Source: Actinomycetota bacterium (GTDB taxonomy: Bacteria > Actinomycetota > Actinomycetes > Propionibacteriales > Nocardioidaceae). From it: 64,000 nucleotides of DNA. Under the pieces are notes generated by a model. That model was given only the letters and a program-made list of their open reading frames with translations, did not search any database and had not been told where the DNA came from. This document shows positions 52,057 to 61,198 of this stretch, in pieces; position 1 is the stretch's first letter; every line of letters starts with the position of its first letter. Where the stretch lies: contig WLJH01000002.1 of assembly GCA_009701885.1 (NCBI GenBank), forward strand, positions 124,001 to 188,000, given 5' to 3'. The translations under genes and the position numbers were made by a program.

Positions 52057-52359
52057 TCACGGGATGGGGTGGTGCAGGGTGACGAGCTTCCGGCCGTCGG
52101 GGAAGGTCGCCTCGACCTGGACGTCGCGCACCATCTCCGGCACCCCCTCCATGACCTCGGCCCGGTCGAGCACCTCGCGGCCGCGCTGCATGAGCTCGGC
52201 GACCGTCGCTCCGGCGCGCGCCTCCTCGAGCACCCACGTCGAGAGCAGGGCCACGGTCTCGGGGTAGTTCAGGAGCACGCCACGGGCGCGGCGGTCGCGC
52301 GCGACCATGCCGGCCACGGCCAGCAGGAGCTTCTCGGTCTCCGAGGGCGTCAGGTGCAC
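52057..52359 (-). CDS. ureA: Urease subunit gamma
   Basis: A 100-residue gamma subunit starting [27 protein letters not shown], with [20 protein letters not shown] and [21 protein letters not shown]. The GTG complementary to 52357-52359 gives the canonical 100 residues; the frame is open upstream but not homologous. It begins 4 nt after urtE, tying urease to the urea transporter. Confidence 0.97.
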   Translation of the reverse strand: MHLTPSETEKLLLAVAGMVARDRRARGVLLNYPETVALLSTWVLEEARAGATVAELMQRGREVLDRAEVMEGVPEMVRDVQVEATFPDGRKLVTLHHPIP

Positions 52360-52363
52360 GCGC

Positions 52364-53044
52364 CTACACCGCCATCGCGGCGCGGACCGCGTCCACCGCA
52401 CCGGGTCCGCCCTCGCCGCTGGAGGTCACCCGACCCGACTCCAGGACGTAGTAGCCCTGCGTCGCACGCAGCGCGAATCCGACGTGCTGCTCGACCAGCA
52501 GCACCGACAGGTCGCCGCGGCGGGTGAGGTCGGTGATGACGGACTCGATCTCGGCGACGACGTTGGGCTGGATGCCCTCGGTGGGCTCGTCGAGGATCAG
52601 CATGCGCGGCCTGGTCAGGAGCGTCCGGGCGATCGCCAGCTGCTGGCGCTGACCTCCGGAGAGGAGACCGGCCCGACGGCCGAGCAGCCCGCGCAGGGCC
52701 GGGAAGGTGTCGAGCACCTCGTCGGTGGCGGTCCGGTCGGTGGTCACCAGCTGCAGGTTCTCGAGCGTCGTCATCTGCGGGAACGACAGCTGTCCCTGGG
52801 GCACGTAGCCGAGACCGCGCCTGACCCGGTCGCTCGGGCGCAGGCCGGTCACGTCCTCGCCGTCCAGCAGCACCTGGCCGGCCATGACGGGGAGCAGCCC
52901 GACCGCGACCCGCAGCAGGGTGGTCTTGCCGGCGCCGTTGTGCCCCATCACCGCGGCGGCCCCGCCCGTGGCGACCTCGATGCTGACGTCCTCCAGGACC
53001 CTGGTCCGGCCGTAGCCTGCGGTCACCCCGCGCAGCTCAAGCAC
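52364..53044 (-). CDS. urtE: Urea ABC transporter ATPase UrtE
   Basis: A 226-residue LivF-type ATPase: [14 protein letters not shown] (Walker A), [16 protein letters not shown] (signature) and [15 protein letters not shown] (Walker B). The '[15 protein letters not shown]' sequence is typical of UrtE. The start overlaps the urtD end by 8 nt. It is the distal transporter gene before ureA. Confidence 0.94.
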   Translation of the reverse strand: MLELRGVTAGYGRTRVLEDVSIEVATGGAAAVMGHNGAGKTTLLRVAVGLLPVMAGQVLLDGEDVTGLRPSDRVRRGLGYVPQGQLSFPQMTTLENLQLVTTDRTATDEVLDTFPALRGLLGRRAGLLSGGQRQQLAIARTLLTRPRMLILDEPTEGIQPNVVAEIESVITDLTRRGDLSVLLVEQHVGFALRATQGYYVLESGRVTSSGEGGPGAVDAVRAAMAV

Positions 53045-53894
53045 GACGTCCCCCTTCCTCGACGGTGGCCTCCACCTCGGCCTGGACCTGGGCCTCGACC
53101 TCGGCGGCCCCCTCGTCGTCGGCGACCGCGTCGAGCTGGCGTCCGAGGTAGACCTCCTGCACCCGCGGATCGGCCTGGATCTCGGACACGCTGCCCTCGG
53201 CCAGGACGGTGCCGGCGTGCATGACGGTGACGACGTCGGCGAAGCGGCGGACGAACTCCATGTCGTGCTCGATGACGACGATGGTCCGCTCATAACCGAT
53301 GCGACGCAGCAGCTCGCCGGTCTCCTCGCGCTCCTCGGCGCTCATGCCGGCGACCGGCTCGTCGAGCAGCATCACCTTGGCGTCCTGGACCAGCAGCATG
53401 CCGATCTCCAGCCACTGCTTCTGCCCGTGGGCGAGCACACCGGCCGGGCGGTCGCGCAGGTCCTGCAGCCCGATGGCCTCGAGTGCCTGCTCGACGTACG
53501 CCGGCACACCGCGCCGCGCGAGTGCCATGGCCCACGCGCGGCGGTGGATGCCGCCGGCGATGTCGAGGTTCTGCAGGACGGTGAGCTCCTCGAAGACGGT
53601 CGCGGTCTGGAAGGTGCGGCCGATCCCGGCGCGCACGATCCGGTGGGATCGCATGCCGAGGAGGTCCTGGTTGCGGTACCGCGCGAGCCCGGTGCCCGCG
53701 ACCAGGCCGGTGACCGCGTCGACGAGGGTGGTCTTGCCCGCACCGTTGGGGCCGATGAGGAAGTGCAGCCGTCCCTGGAGCAGGGTGAGGTCGACGCCGT
53801 CGACCGCCTTGAAGCCGTCGAAGTCGACGGTGAGGCCCCGGATCTCGAGGTAGTCGTGGCCGAGCTCGTCGGGGGCGTGGTGCTGGATGCTCAT
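53037..53894 (-). CDS. urtD: Urea ABC transporter ATPase UrtD
   Basis: A 285-residue LivG-type ATPase: [18 protein letters not shown] (Walker A), GIGRTFQTATVFEELTVLQNL, LAHGQKQWLEIGMLL (atypical signature common in UrtD) and VMLLDEPVAGMSAEE. The last 30 residues form an acidic Ala/Val/Glu tail (EVEAQVQAEVEATVEE) absent from most homologues. It overlaps urtC by 4 nt and urtE by 8 nt. Confidence 0.94.
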   Translation of the reverse strand: MSIQHHAPDELGHDYLEIRGLTVDFDGFKAVDGVDLTLLQGRLHFLIGPNGAGKTTLVDAVTGLVAGTGLARYRNQDLLGMRSHRIVRAGIGRTFQTATVFEELTVLQNLDIAGGIHRRAWAMALARRGVPAYVEQALEAIGLQDLRDRPAGVLAHGQKQWLEIGMLLVQDAKVMLLDEPVAGMSAEEREETGELLRRIGYERTIVVIEHDMEFVRRFADVVTVMHAGTVLAEGSVSEIQADPRVQEVYLGRQLDAVADDEGAAEVEAQVQAEVEATVEEGGRRA

Positions 53895-54961
53895 GCCGAC
53901 CGCCCGCGCAGACCGGCGCGCAGCGCCCGGGGGAGATCGCCGACACCGCGGGGCAGCAGCAGGATGACCAGGACGAACAGGAGTCCGAGGAAGTAGGTCC
54001 ACTGGGTGGGGAACTGCTCGGAGAGGTAGGTGCGCCCGAAACCCACCGTGATGGCACCGAGCGCCGGGCCGAGGAGCAGGGCCCGTCCGCCGAGGGCGAC
54101 CCCGGCGATGAGGAAGATGGAAGCGGTCGCGTCCACGTCGGAGGGCGAGATGATGCCCGCGATCGGGGCGAACAGGGCGCCGCCGATGCTGGCCATGACC
54201 GCGGCGACCACGAATGCGACGAGCTTGATGTTGGCCGGGTCGTGCCCGAGGAAGCGGACCCGCTCCTCGGCGTCGCGCGTGGCGACGAGGAGCTCGCCGA
54301 AGCGGCTGCGGTAGAGCTGCCAGGCGACCACGAGGCAACCGATGAGGGCGCCGGCGGCGATCGAGTAGACCATCTGCTTGTTGACGGGGTCGTAGAGGTT
54401 GTAGCCGAAGAAGGTGGTGAACTGGTTGAGACCGTTGAAGCCGCCGGTCTCCTTGATCGTGGCGATCAGCAGGGTCGCGAACACGACGGCCATTGCCTGG
54501 GTGAGGATGGCGAAGTAGGCGCCCTTGACCTTGCGCTTGAAGATCAGCCAGCCCAGTGCCGTGGCCACGGCGGCCGGGAGGAGGACGATCGCGGCGAGGG
54601 TGAACGGCCCGCTCCGGAACGGCTCCCAGAAGGCGGGCATCGTGCCGTCGCCGTAGAGCACCATGAAGTCGGGGACACCGCCGGGACCGGCTGCCTCGAG
54701 CTTGAGGTGCATGGCCATGGCGTAGCCGCCGAGGCCGAAGAAGACGCCCTGCCCCATGACGAGCATCCCGCCGCGGCCCCAGGCGAGCCCGATGCCGACC
54801 GCGGCGATGGCCCAGCAGAGGTACTTGCCGAGGCTGTTGAGCCGGAACTGGCTCAGGGTCGCGGGGGCGACGACGAGGAGGAGGACGGCCAGCAGGGCGA
54901 TCGCCACGAGCGGTGCGTAGCCGCGGAGGCGGGTGTCGCGGACCTTCGTGCGGCTGGTCAT
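53891..54961 (-). CDS. urtC: Urea ABC transporter permease UrtC
   Basis: A 356-residue LivM-type permease with 8-10 transmembrane helices. WAIAAVGIGLAWGRGGMLVMGQGVFFGLGGYAMAMHLK and TKETGGFNGLNQ-like IKETGGFNGLNQFT are characteristic, as is LGHDPANIKLVAFVVAAVMASIGGALF. ATGA overlap with urtB. Confidence 0.93.
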   Translation of the reverse strand: MTSRTKVRDTRLRGYAPLVAIALLAVLLLVVAPATLSQFRLNSLGKYLCWAIAAVGIGLAWGRGGMLVMGQGVFFGLGGYAMAMHLKLEAAGPGGVPDFMVLYGDGTMPAFWEPFRSGPFTLAAIVLLPAAVATALGWLIFKRKVKGAYFAILTQAMAVVFATLLIATIKETGGFNGLNQFTTFFGYNLYDPVNKQMVYSIAAGALIGCLVVAWQLYRSRFGELLVATRDAEERVRFLGHDPANIKLVAFVVAAVMASIGGALFAPIAGIISPSDVDATASIFLIAGVALGGRALLLGPALGAITVGFGRTYLSEQFPTQWTYFLGLLFVLVILLLPRGVGDLPRALRAGLRGRSA

Positions 54962-55842
54962 GCGAGCCCCCTCGTGCGGACGGTGAACAGCCCCTGGGGT
55001 CGCAGCTGGAGGAAGACGACCACGAGGGCGAAGGTGGCGACCTGCGCCATGCTCGCGCTGGTCCAGTCGGCGAAGAACGCCGTCGCGATGCCGACCGTGA
55101 AGGCCGCGATGACCGTGCCCTTGAGCTGCCCCAGGCCGCCCGCGACCACCACGAGGAAGGCCGAGATGATGTAGGTGCGACCGAGTCCGGGGTTGGTGCC
55201 GGAGATGAGGGAGACCGCCACGCCGCCGATGCCGGCGAGGCCCGAGCCGATGAAGAAGGTCAAGCGGTCGACTCGCCGGGTCGCGATGCCGAGCGTCTCG
55301 GCGAGGTCGCGGTTCTGCACGGTGGCGCGGATCCGGCGACCGAACGCGCTGTACCTCAGCAGCGCCGCCAGGCATGCGAGCGAGGACAGGGCGAGGGCGA
55401 CGGTGAAGATCTGGCGGTAGGGCCAGTTGTAGCCGAACACCGGGATCGTGCCGACCAGCCACCCGGGCGCCTGGACCGGGTCGCCCTGCGCTCCGAAGAC
55501 GTCCTTGGCCAGCTGCTGCAGCACCAGGCTCACCCCGACGGTGACCAGCAGCGTGTCCAGCGGCCGGCGGTACATGAACGAGATGACCGTGGCCTCGAGC
55601 AGCAGCCCCAGGGAGCCGGCCACGAGAAAGGCGACCGGCAGCGCCACGAGGATCGAGAGGTCGACGCTGGTGACGACCTGCTGGGTCACGTAGGCGGTGT
55701 AGGCGCCGACCATGAGGAACTCACCGTGCGCCATGTTGATGACGCCCATCTGGCCGAAGGTCAGGGTGAGGCCGAGCGCGGCGATGAGCAGCAGGGCACC
55801 GGTGGCGGTGCCGGCGAGGAAGGGTGTGGTGAAGGCGTCCAC
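54958..55842 (-). CDS. urtB: Urea ABC transporter permease UrtB
   Basis: A 294-residue LivH-type permease with about 8 transmembrane helices. LTLTFGQMGVINMAHGEFLMVGAYTAY is the family hallmark; RATVQNRDLAETLGIATRRVD and SGTNPGLGRTYIISAFLVVVAGGLGQLKG follow. GTG start. It is separated from urtA by 104 nt containing a strong hairpin. Confidence 0.94.
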   Translation of the reverse strand: MDAFTTPFLAGTATGALLLIAALGLTLTFGQMGVINMAHGEFLMVGAYTAYVTQQVVTSVDLSILVALPVAFLVAGSLGLLLEATVISFMYRRPLDTLLVTVGVSLVLQQLAKDVFGAQGDPVQAPGWLVGTIPVFGYNWPYRQIFTVALALSSLACLAALLRYSAFGRRIRATVQNRDLAETLGIATRRVDRLTFFIGSGLAGIGGVAVSLISGTNPGLGRTYIISAFLVVVAGGLGQLKGTVIAAFTVGIATAFFADWTSASMAQVATFALVVVFLQLRPQGLFTVRTRGLA

Positions 55843-55880
55843 CGCGGTGTCTCCCGGTTCTGTGGTGGGGCGGGTGGCCG

Positions 55881-55918
55881 GACCCGGGGCCCCGCGCCGC
55901 TGCGCGGGACCCCGGGTC
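55881..55918 (-). terminator. Hairpin between urtA and urtB
   Basis: Two 17-nt arms (55881-55897, 55902-55918) around a 4-nt loop. In the minus-strand RNA 16 pairs are Watson-Crick and one is G-U. Such hairpins behind a binding-protein gene usually stabilise its mRNA or attenuate downstream expression. Confidence 0.6.
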
Positions 55919-55946
55919 GATCAGGCGGGTCGCGGGACCCATGCGA

Positions 55947-57203
55947 TCACTCGGCCGCCGGGTCCCACCAGGCGTAGCCCTCGAGGAACGGGTCCGGCTC
56001 GATCGGGGTCTCGGAGGACCACACCACGTCGAACTGGTTGTCCTCGTTGATCTGGCCGATGAGGGCGGTCTTGGCGATGTGGTGGTTGTCGCCGTCGATG
56101 GTCACCGTTCCCTCGGGTGCCTCGAACGAGACCCCGTCGGAGGCGGCATTGACCTCGTCGACGTCGAAGGAGCCCGCCTTCTCGACGATCGCCTTGTAGA
56201 GGTAGAGCGAGGTGTAGGCGGCCTCCATCGGGTCCGAGGTCGGCCGGTTGGCGCCGTACTTGCTCTGGAACGCCTCGATGAAGGCGGCGTTCGCCGGGGT
56301 GTCGACGGACTGGAAGTAGTTCCAGGCGGCGTACTGCCCGGTCACGCTGTGCCCCATCGCCGGCGCCTCCTCCTCGGCGATCGAGACCGAGATGATCGGC
56401 GTGGTCTCGGCGGTGAGGCCCTGCTCGTAGTAGGCCTTGATGAAGCCCACGTTCGAGGACCCGTTGATGGTGTTGAAGACGAAGTCGGGCTTGGCCTTGA
56501 CGATCTTGGCGACCTGCGTGGTCCAGTCGTCGTCGTCCAGCGGGACGTACTCCTCGCCGACGATCTCGATCCCCAGCTCCGCGGCGTACTGCTTGATGAT
56601 CTTGTTGGCGGTGCGCGGGAAGACGTAGTCCGACCCGGCCAGGAAGAGCGTCTCCACGCCCTCGGACGCCAGGAAGTCCATGGCCGGGATGATCTGCTGG
56701 TTGGTGGTCGCGCCGGTGTAGTAGATGTTCTCGGACGCCTCGAGGCCTTCGTACTGGACGGGGTAGAACAGCAGGCCGTTGTTGGCCTCGACCACCGGCA
56801 GCATGGCCTTGCGGGAGGCGGAGGTCCAGCCGCCGAACACCGCGGCGACGCAGTCGCCGGTCAACAGCTTTTCCATCTTCTCCGCGAAGATCGCCGGGTC
56901 ACTGGCACCGTCCTCCTCGACCGCCTCGATCTGCTTGCCGAGGATGCCGCCGTCGGCGTTGATCTCCTCCATGGCCAGCCCCAGGGAGTCACGGACGGTC
57001 TGCTCGCTGATCGACATCGCGCCGGACGTGGAGTTCAGGAAGCCCAGCTTGATGGTGTCGCCCGAGGTGTCGACACAGCTGGAGGTGGCCGCGCTCGGCC
57101 CGCCGTCATCGGACTTATTGCCGCAGGCGGCAAGGCTGAACACGGTCAGGGTAGCGATCGTCGCGCCAGCCAGGGCGCGTCCGCGGGCTCGGTTGGTGAA
57201 CAC
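55947..57203 (-). CDS. urtA: Urea ABC transporter substrate-binding lipoprotein UrtA
   Basis: A 418-residue lipoprotein: signal peptide with lipobox SLAAC (Cys27), then the type I binding fold. DTIKLGFLNSTSGAMSISE, FGGWTSASRKAMLPVVE, GLLFYPVQYEGLEASENIYYTG and GSDYVFPRTANKIIK are diagnostic of UrtA. The GTG complementary to 57201-57203 follows GAGAGGT on the minus strand; the frame is open further upstream but that part is not signal-like. First gene of the urtABCDE-ureABCFGD run. Confidence 0.95.
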   Translation of the reverse strand: MFTNRARGRALAGATIATLTVFSLAACGNKSDDGGPSAATSSCVDTSGDTIKLGFLNSTSGAMSISEQTVRDSLGLAMEEINADGGILGKQIEAVEEDGASDPAIFAEKMEKLLTGDCVAAVFGGWTSASRKAMLPVVEANNGLLFYPVQYEGLEASENIYYTGATTNQQIIPAMDFLASEGVETLFLAGSDYVFPRTANKIIKQYAAELGIEIVGEEYVPLDDDDWTTQVAKIVKAKPDFVFNTINGSSNVGFIKAYYEQGLTAETTPIISVSIAEEEAPAMGHSVTGQYAAWNYFQSVDTPANAAFIEAFQSKYGANRPTSDPMEAAYTSLYLYKAIVEKAGSFDVDEVNAASDGVSFEAPEGTVTIDGDNHHIAKTALIGQINEDNQFDVVWSSETPIEPDPFLEGYAWWDPAAE

Positions 57204-57270
57204 GGCAAACCTCTCGGTCGTGGGGGCCAAGGGCGGGTCACGCGGTTGTGTCCCGACGATGAGGAAGCTA

Positions 57271-57319
57271 GGTAGCCGCGGTTTCACATTGCTACCAAAT
57301 GGAATTAAATCTAGGTTTC
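57271..57319 (-). promoter_or_regulatory. urtA upstream control region
   Basis: An AT-rich patch in GC-rich surroundings. It contains the dyad GGTAGC (57271-57276) / GCTACC (57291-57296) and, on the minus strand, two GAAAC elements at 57285-57281 and 57318-57314 exactly 33 nt (three 11-nt steps) apart. Nitrogen-responsive control is plausible but the GlnR match is weaker than at amtB. The 273 nt from the urtA start to 57476 hold no gene. Confidence 0.35.
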
Positions 57320-57476
57320 GGGAGCAGCCGGTTGGTTGCCGGGAGGTGTCGTGGCTGGCCGCACCCGGCTGCGCGAGAGGTCCGCCCGGCTGGCGACAGG
57401 GAGGCCGCCCGCCGAGCGGACACCTCGGGGTGGCAGGGTGCCGTGGCGCGCCAGTCTCACGTGACGAACGAGCGTG

Positions 57477-58036
57477 TTACGTGGAGCCCGGGGTCGGGGA
57501 CGGGTCGGCGGCGGGGTGGCGGACGTGCCGCCAGTCGGCAGTCTGGCGGTGCGCCCGGAGCGCACGCCTCGCGCCGGCGTGAGGTCGTCCAGGCTGCGCG
57601 GTGCTCCGGCGTCTGCTGAGCCGCTCGGGCGCGGTCACGGAGTGAGGGCGTGCACCGGTCGAGGAGGTTCGTGCGAGCAGCTCGAGGCTGAAGCGGGTGA
57701 CGGCGTCGCGGTGCTCCACGATCGCCGCCAGGACGTCCGATGGGCCGTCGAGGGGCTCGAAGGGAAGGCTCGAGAGCCCGGCGAAGAGGAAGAGCTGCAC
57801 GGCGTGGGCTCGGCGCAACACTTCCCGGTCGACGGTGGTGCGTTCGGCGTCGAGCCCCTCGGCGCAGGCCGCGAGGAGCAGCTCGCTGAGGGAGCCGAGT
57901 CCGCCGAGGTCGCAGGCCGAGCGGATGCCGATCTGGACGTCGCCGACGAGCAGCTGGGTGAGGTCGTGGGCGAGCGGGAAGGCGTTCGACATCCCGAAGT
58001 CGATGAGGATGAGGGGGTGGTGCGCTCCCGAGGCCG
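57477..58036 (-). pseudogene. Truncated aminoglycoside-phosphotransferase-like (APH family) gene, 3' remnant
   Basis: The minus-strand frame reads HPLILIDFGMSNAFPLAHDLTQLLVGDVQIG near 58018-57925, the metal-binding Asp region and following helix of phosphotransferase-family kinases in actinobacteria, and continues with coherent coding (SLSELLLAACAEGLDAERTTVDREVLRRAHAVQLFLFAG) to about 57650. The whole N-lobe and catalytic loop are missing: the fragment begins abruptly where the glycosyltransferase frame ends (58040), with no start codon. The last 60 or so residues before TAA at 57477 look unlike protein. A remnant left by deletion. Confidence 0.6.
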
Positions 58037-58039
58037 CTC

Positions 58040-59395
58040 TCAGCCCGGGTGGCGGAGGTCGGGCCAGATCTGCGCCCAAGGGCGCTCCGGCAGGCACCTG
58101 ACCAGGGCGGTGCCGTCTTCGTCGTTGGCCACCCGCAGGTCGATCTCGCCCAGGTCTCGCGAGGCGCGGCAGAAGTCCGGGTCGAGCCCGACCAGGACCG
58201 CGGGTGAGGATCCGGGCGGGACGGCGCAGAGCCCGTAGCCGTTGTGCCCGCTGAACACCTCCAGGTCCGTCTAGCGCTGCAGCGCGCCGGCCTGGCCGTA
58301 GTTGGCGGTGATGACGACCTGCCCGGGGGCGACGACGTGCTCGACCTGGTCGGCGAACGAGGGCCAGCCGATGGTCTCGCCGGCGGGATTGATCGCCAGC
58401 ACCGGGCCGACCGAGTCCACGGGTAGCACCGGCAGCGTGAACACGAAAGCGGGCGCACTGGCAGCCAGCAGGGCCGCGGGGACCCATCGGGCCACGGCAT
58501 CGACGAGGGGTTGGGCTCCAGCCGCCATCAGGAAGGGCAGGAAGCCATCCACGTAGTAGGGCTTTCCTCCGATGACCAGGAACAGCGCGACGAGGATGAG
58601 GAAGGCCGCAGGCAGGGGCCGGAGCGTCCGGTCACGGATCGAGCGCCACAGGCCCAGCACCCACACGGGCGTCAGCCACAGGCCCAGCTGGAGCACCAGC
58701 GTCACGAGGAACAGCGACCGCGAGACCGAGGTGGCGCTCCCGCCCTCGGCGATGTCGGCAGCGACCTCCAGCTGGGGCCAGCCGTGGGTGGCCTGCCAGA
58801 TCAGGTACGAGGCCCCGATGGTGAGCGCGATGAAACCTGCGGCGACCGGCCCACGACGTCCGCGGGACACGAGGGCGATCGCGAGGAGCACGAAGCCGAC
58901 CAGGACATGTCCCTGGAAGGTCAGTCCCCCCACGAGTCCTGCCAGCAACCAGAGTCGCGGATTCGCGCCCTGGCTCAACAGCACGACCAGAAAGGTCAGG
59001 GTGGTGGTGCCGAGGATGAGCACAGTCGAGGTGGACAGCAGGTGCCCGGTGGCCAGCACCAGGCCGCTCAGCGCAGTCCCGATCGAGGCCACCCACTCCG
59101 CGTATGTGGACGCTCCCAGGCGCCGGGCCATGAGTCCCGCCATGAAGACGACCAGGGCCGCGCTGAGGGCCGAGGGAACGCGTAGGAGAGTGAGCGACCC
59201 CGTGTCCAGGCCCCTGGCCAGCAACGGCACGAGGGGAGGCTGATCTGGGTAGCCCCAGTCAAGGTGACGTCCCGCGGCGAGGAAGTACAGCTCGTCGCGG
59301 TGGTAGCCGTACCTGCTCGCCGTGGCCACCAAGAGCAGGAAGGTCAGGCCGGCCGCGATGCTGGCCGGCCGAGCGAACGCCGCCTTCGTCGTCAC
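58040..59395 (-). pseudogene. GT39/ArnT-like membrane glycosyltransferase interrupted by an in-frame TAG
   Basis: From GTG 59395 the frame encodes 374 residues with about ten transmembrane helices and the catalytic DE (Asp34-Glu35, YHRDELYFLA) plus GYPDQPPLVPLLAR, typical of PMT/GT83-type transferases using polyprenyl-phosphate sugars. It stops at TAG (58273-58271) just after ITANYGQAGALQR. In the same frame after the TAG come TDLEVFSGHNGYGLCAVPPG and ALVRCLPERPWAQIWPDLRHPG up to TGA at 58040, the normal C-terminus of this family. A Tyr or similar codon has become TAG. Nonsense mutation, sequencing error or read-through are possible. Confidence 0.75.
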
Positions 59396-59913
59396 GCGAG
59401 CATCCTTGCGGCTCTCGGTCCTTCTTCGCCGGATGTACAGACCACGGCCTCTGGGACGTCGCGCGGCTTCTCAGGAGAGCCCGCCGAGAAGCGGCGGAAC
59501 GACGCACCACACCGTGCGAGAAGGGGTCGGTAGTGTGGAAGGCTCGAGCTCGACCCAGTTGCTCCGCCGCCCTCGAACACGGGCTCGGTACCCAAGCGCG
59601 CGTATGCCAGCTCCCTCCTGTGCGGGCCAGCCTTCGCCGATGCGTTGTTTCCCGGCAGTCGCCTCTGTCACCGCGTGGGTTGCGGGAGGTGGGACGGGTA
59701 GACCGTCATGGGACCGGGTCGTTCGAGCACGCCAGAGCCTCCATCAGACCCGGCACGCGACAAGGTTCCGCCCGCGAGCGTTCACGTCGCGGCGGAAGGA
59801 TTGTCGTCGCCGTGCCCGTGGACCAAGTCACAGTCAGGTAACGACTCTCCGGAGGCGCCACGGGACGACCCGGCTGAGGGCAGGAATGTCGGTGGCGGCG
59901 GCTGTACTGAGGT
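59396..59913. other. 518-nt intergenic region without a supported gene
   Basis: On the minus strand AAGGAT (complement of 59402-59407) is 6 nt before the glycosyltransferase GTG, a near-match to a leaderless -10. A 7-bp hairpin (GCTTCTC 59466-59472 / GAGAAGC 59486-59492) and TAGTGT near 59528 are visible. Open frames crossing here lack recognisable protein features. No tRNA, attachment site or insertion sequence remnant was recognised. Confidence 0.5.
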
Positions 59914-61127
59914 ATGGCGGTTCTCGGGCAGCGGCACCCCCTCGACCAGGTGGTCGAGGCGCTGTCCGTCGCCCTCGACGAGGGGCATGCCGCCTCGCTC
60001 ATCGGGCTCGAGCAGGCCGCGACCGCGGACGCGCTGCGGAGGCTCGCGCAGGTCACCTCTCGCCTGGACGCGTTGCGGGCGACGGTGCTCCGCCATGCCG
60101 AGGAGGTGCGGGTCGAGGAGGTCGACGGTGCGACCACGACTGCGACCTGGTGGGCGCGCGCAGCTCGGCTGAGCCGGGTCTCGGCGCACCGCGAGGTGGA
60201 GCTCGCCGCCGCGCTGGGGCGGTACGCCGCGCTGGCCGATGCGCTGGCAGCGGGTCGAGTGAACGTCGAGCAGGCCCACGTCATCGCGCGGGCCCTGGAC
60301 GACCTCGTGACCGACGGACCCGACGACCTGGACCCGTCGGTGGTCGAGCAGGCCGAGAAGCACCTCATCGTGTGTGCGGACACCTTCGACGCCAGGCAGC
60401 TGAAGGTCCTCGGTCGGCACGTGCTGGCCGTGGTGGCACGCGAGGTCGGGGAGGCCTACGAGGCGAAGCTGCTCGACGACGAGGAGCGGCGCGCGGCTGG
60501 GCGCACCCGGTTGACCATGAGCGGCGACGGGCACGGCATGGTCCACGGCCGGTTCTCCGTGCCCGAGCTGCACGGGGCCATGCTGGCCAAGGCGCTGCAG
60601 GCGCTGACCTGGGCGAGGCAGGAGCCGGCGCAGATTCGGCAGGTGCGGTCGACGCCGCGGAGCAACGGCGAGGCGTTCACCGAGCTGCTGGAGCGGATCA
60701 GCGAGAAGGACCTCCCGACCGTCGGCGGGGTCGGGGCCACGGTCGTGGTCACGATGACCCTCGAGACGTTGATGGGTGGGCTCGCGCACGCCTCGCTCGA
60801 CACCGGTGAGGTGATCTCGGCCGGCACTGCCCGCCGCTTGGCCTGCGAGGCCGGCGTCATCCCGATCGTGCTGGGCGGGAGGTCCGAGGTCCTCGACGTC
60901 GGCAGGCGCCGCCGGCTCCACACCAAGCCCCAGCGGCTGGCCATCCCCCAGCGGGATGGGACCTGCACCGCACCCGGCTGCGACGCGCCACCGAGCCGCT
61001 GCCAGGTCCACCACGTGATCCCGGGTCCAGGGGTGGATCGACGACCGTCGGGGACGGCAGGCTCTTCTGCCACCGGCACCACGCGATGGCCCACGACCCC
61101 CAGCGCTCCGGCCGGCTGCGGACCTAG
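59914..61127 (+). pseudogene. DUF222/HNH endonuclease family gene (13E12-repeat type) with a frameshift
   Basis: From ATG 59914 the frame encodes a DUF222 domain (about residues 15-340), then the HNH start RDGTCTAPGCDAPPSRCQVHHVIP. At about 61022 homology leaves this frame: the continuation SRGGSTTVGDGRLFCHRHHAMAHDPQ, ending in TAG at 61125-61127, is in the frame one base behind. One base (expected CCG-TGG-TCC, seen CCG-GG-TCC) appears deleted. Unrepaired, translation continues to 61278 with an unrelated Arg/Ala-rich tail and no second half of the HNH zinc site. These multicopy actinobacterial genes often decay; a base-call error is the alternative. Confidence 0.78.
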
Positions 61128-61198
61128 ACCGAGGGTGGCTGCGCTCGCACCTCACGCGTCTCGACGAAGGCTCGCACGACCCGTGGACGACCGCGCAC

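Noticed and set aside
58040..58273. Pyrrolysine or other stop-codon recoding of the TAG in the glycosyltransferase
   Set aside because: No pyrrolysine genes are seen, TAG is used as an ordinary stop elsewhere in the window (for example ureD and urtE), and simple nonsense mutation explains it. Read-through remains untested.
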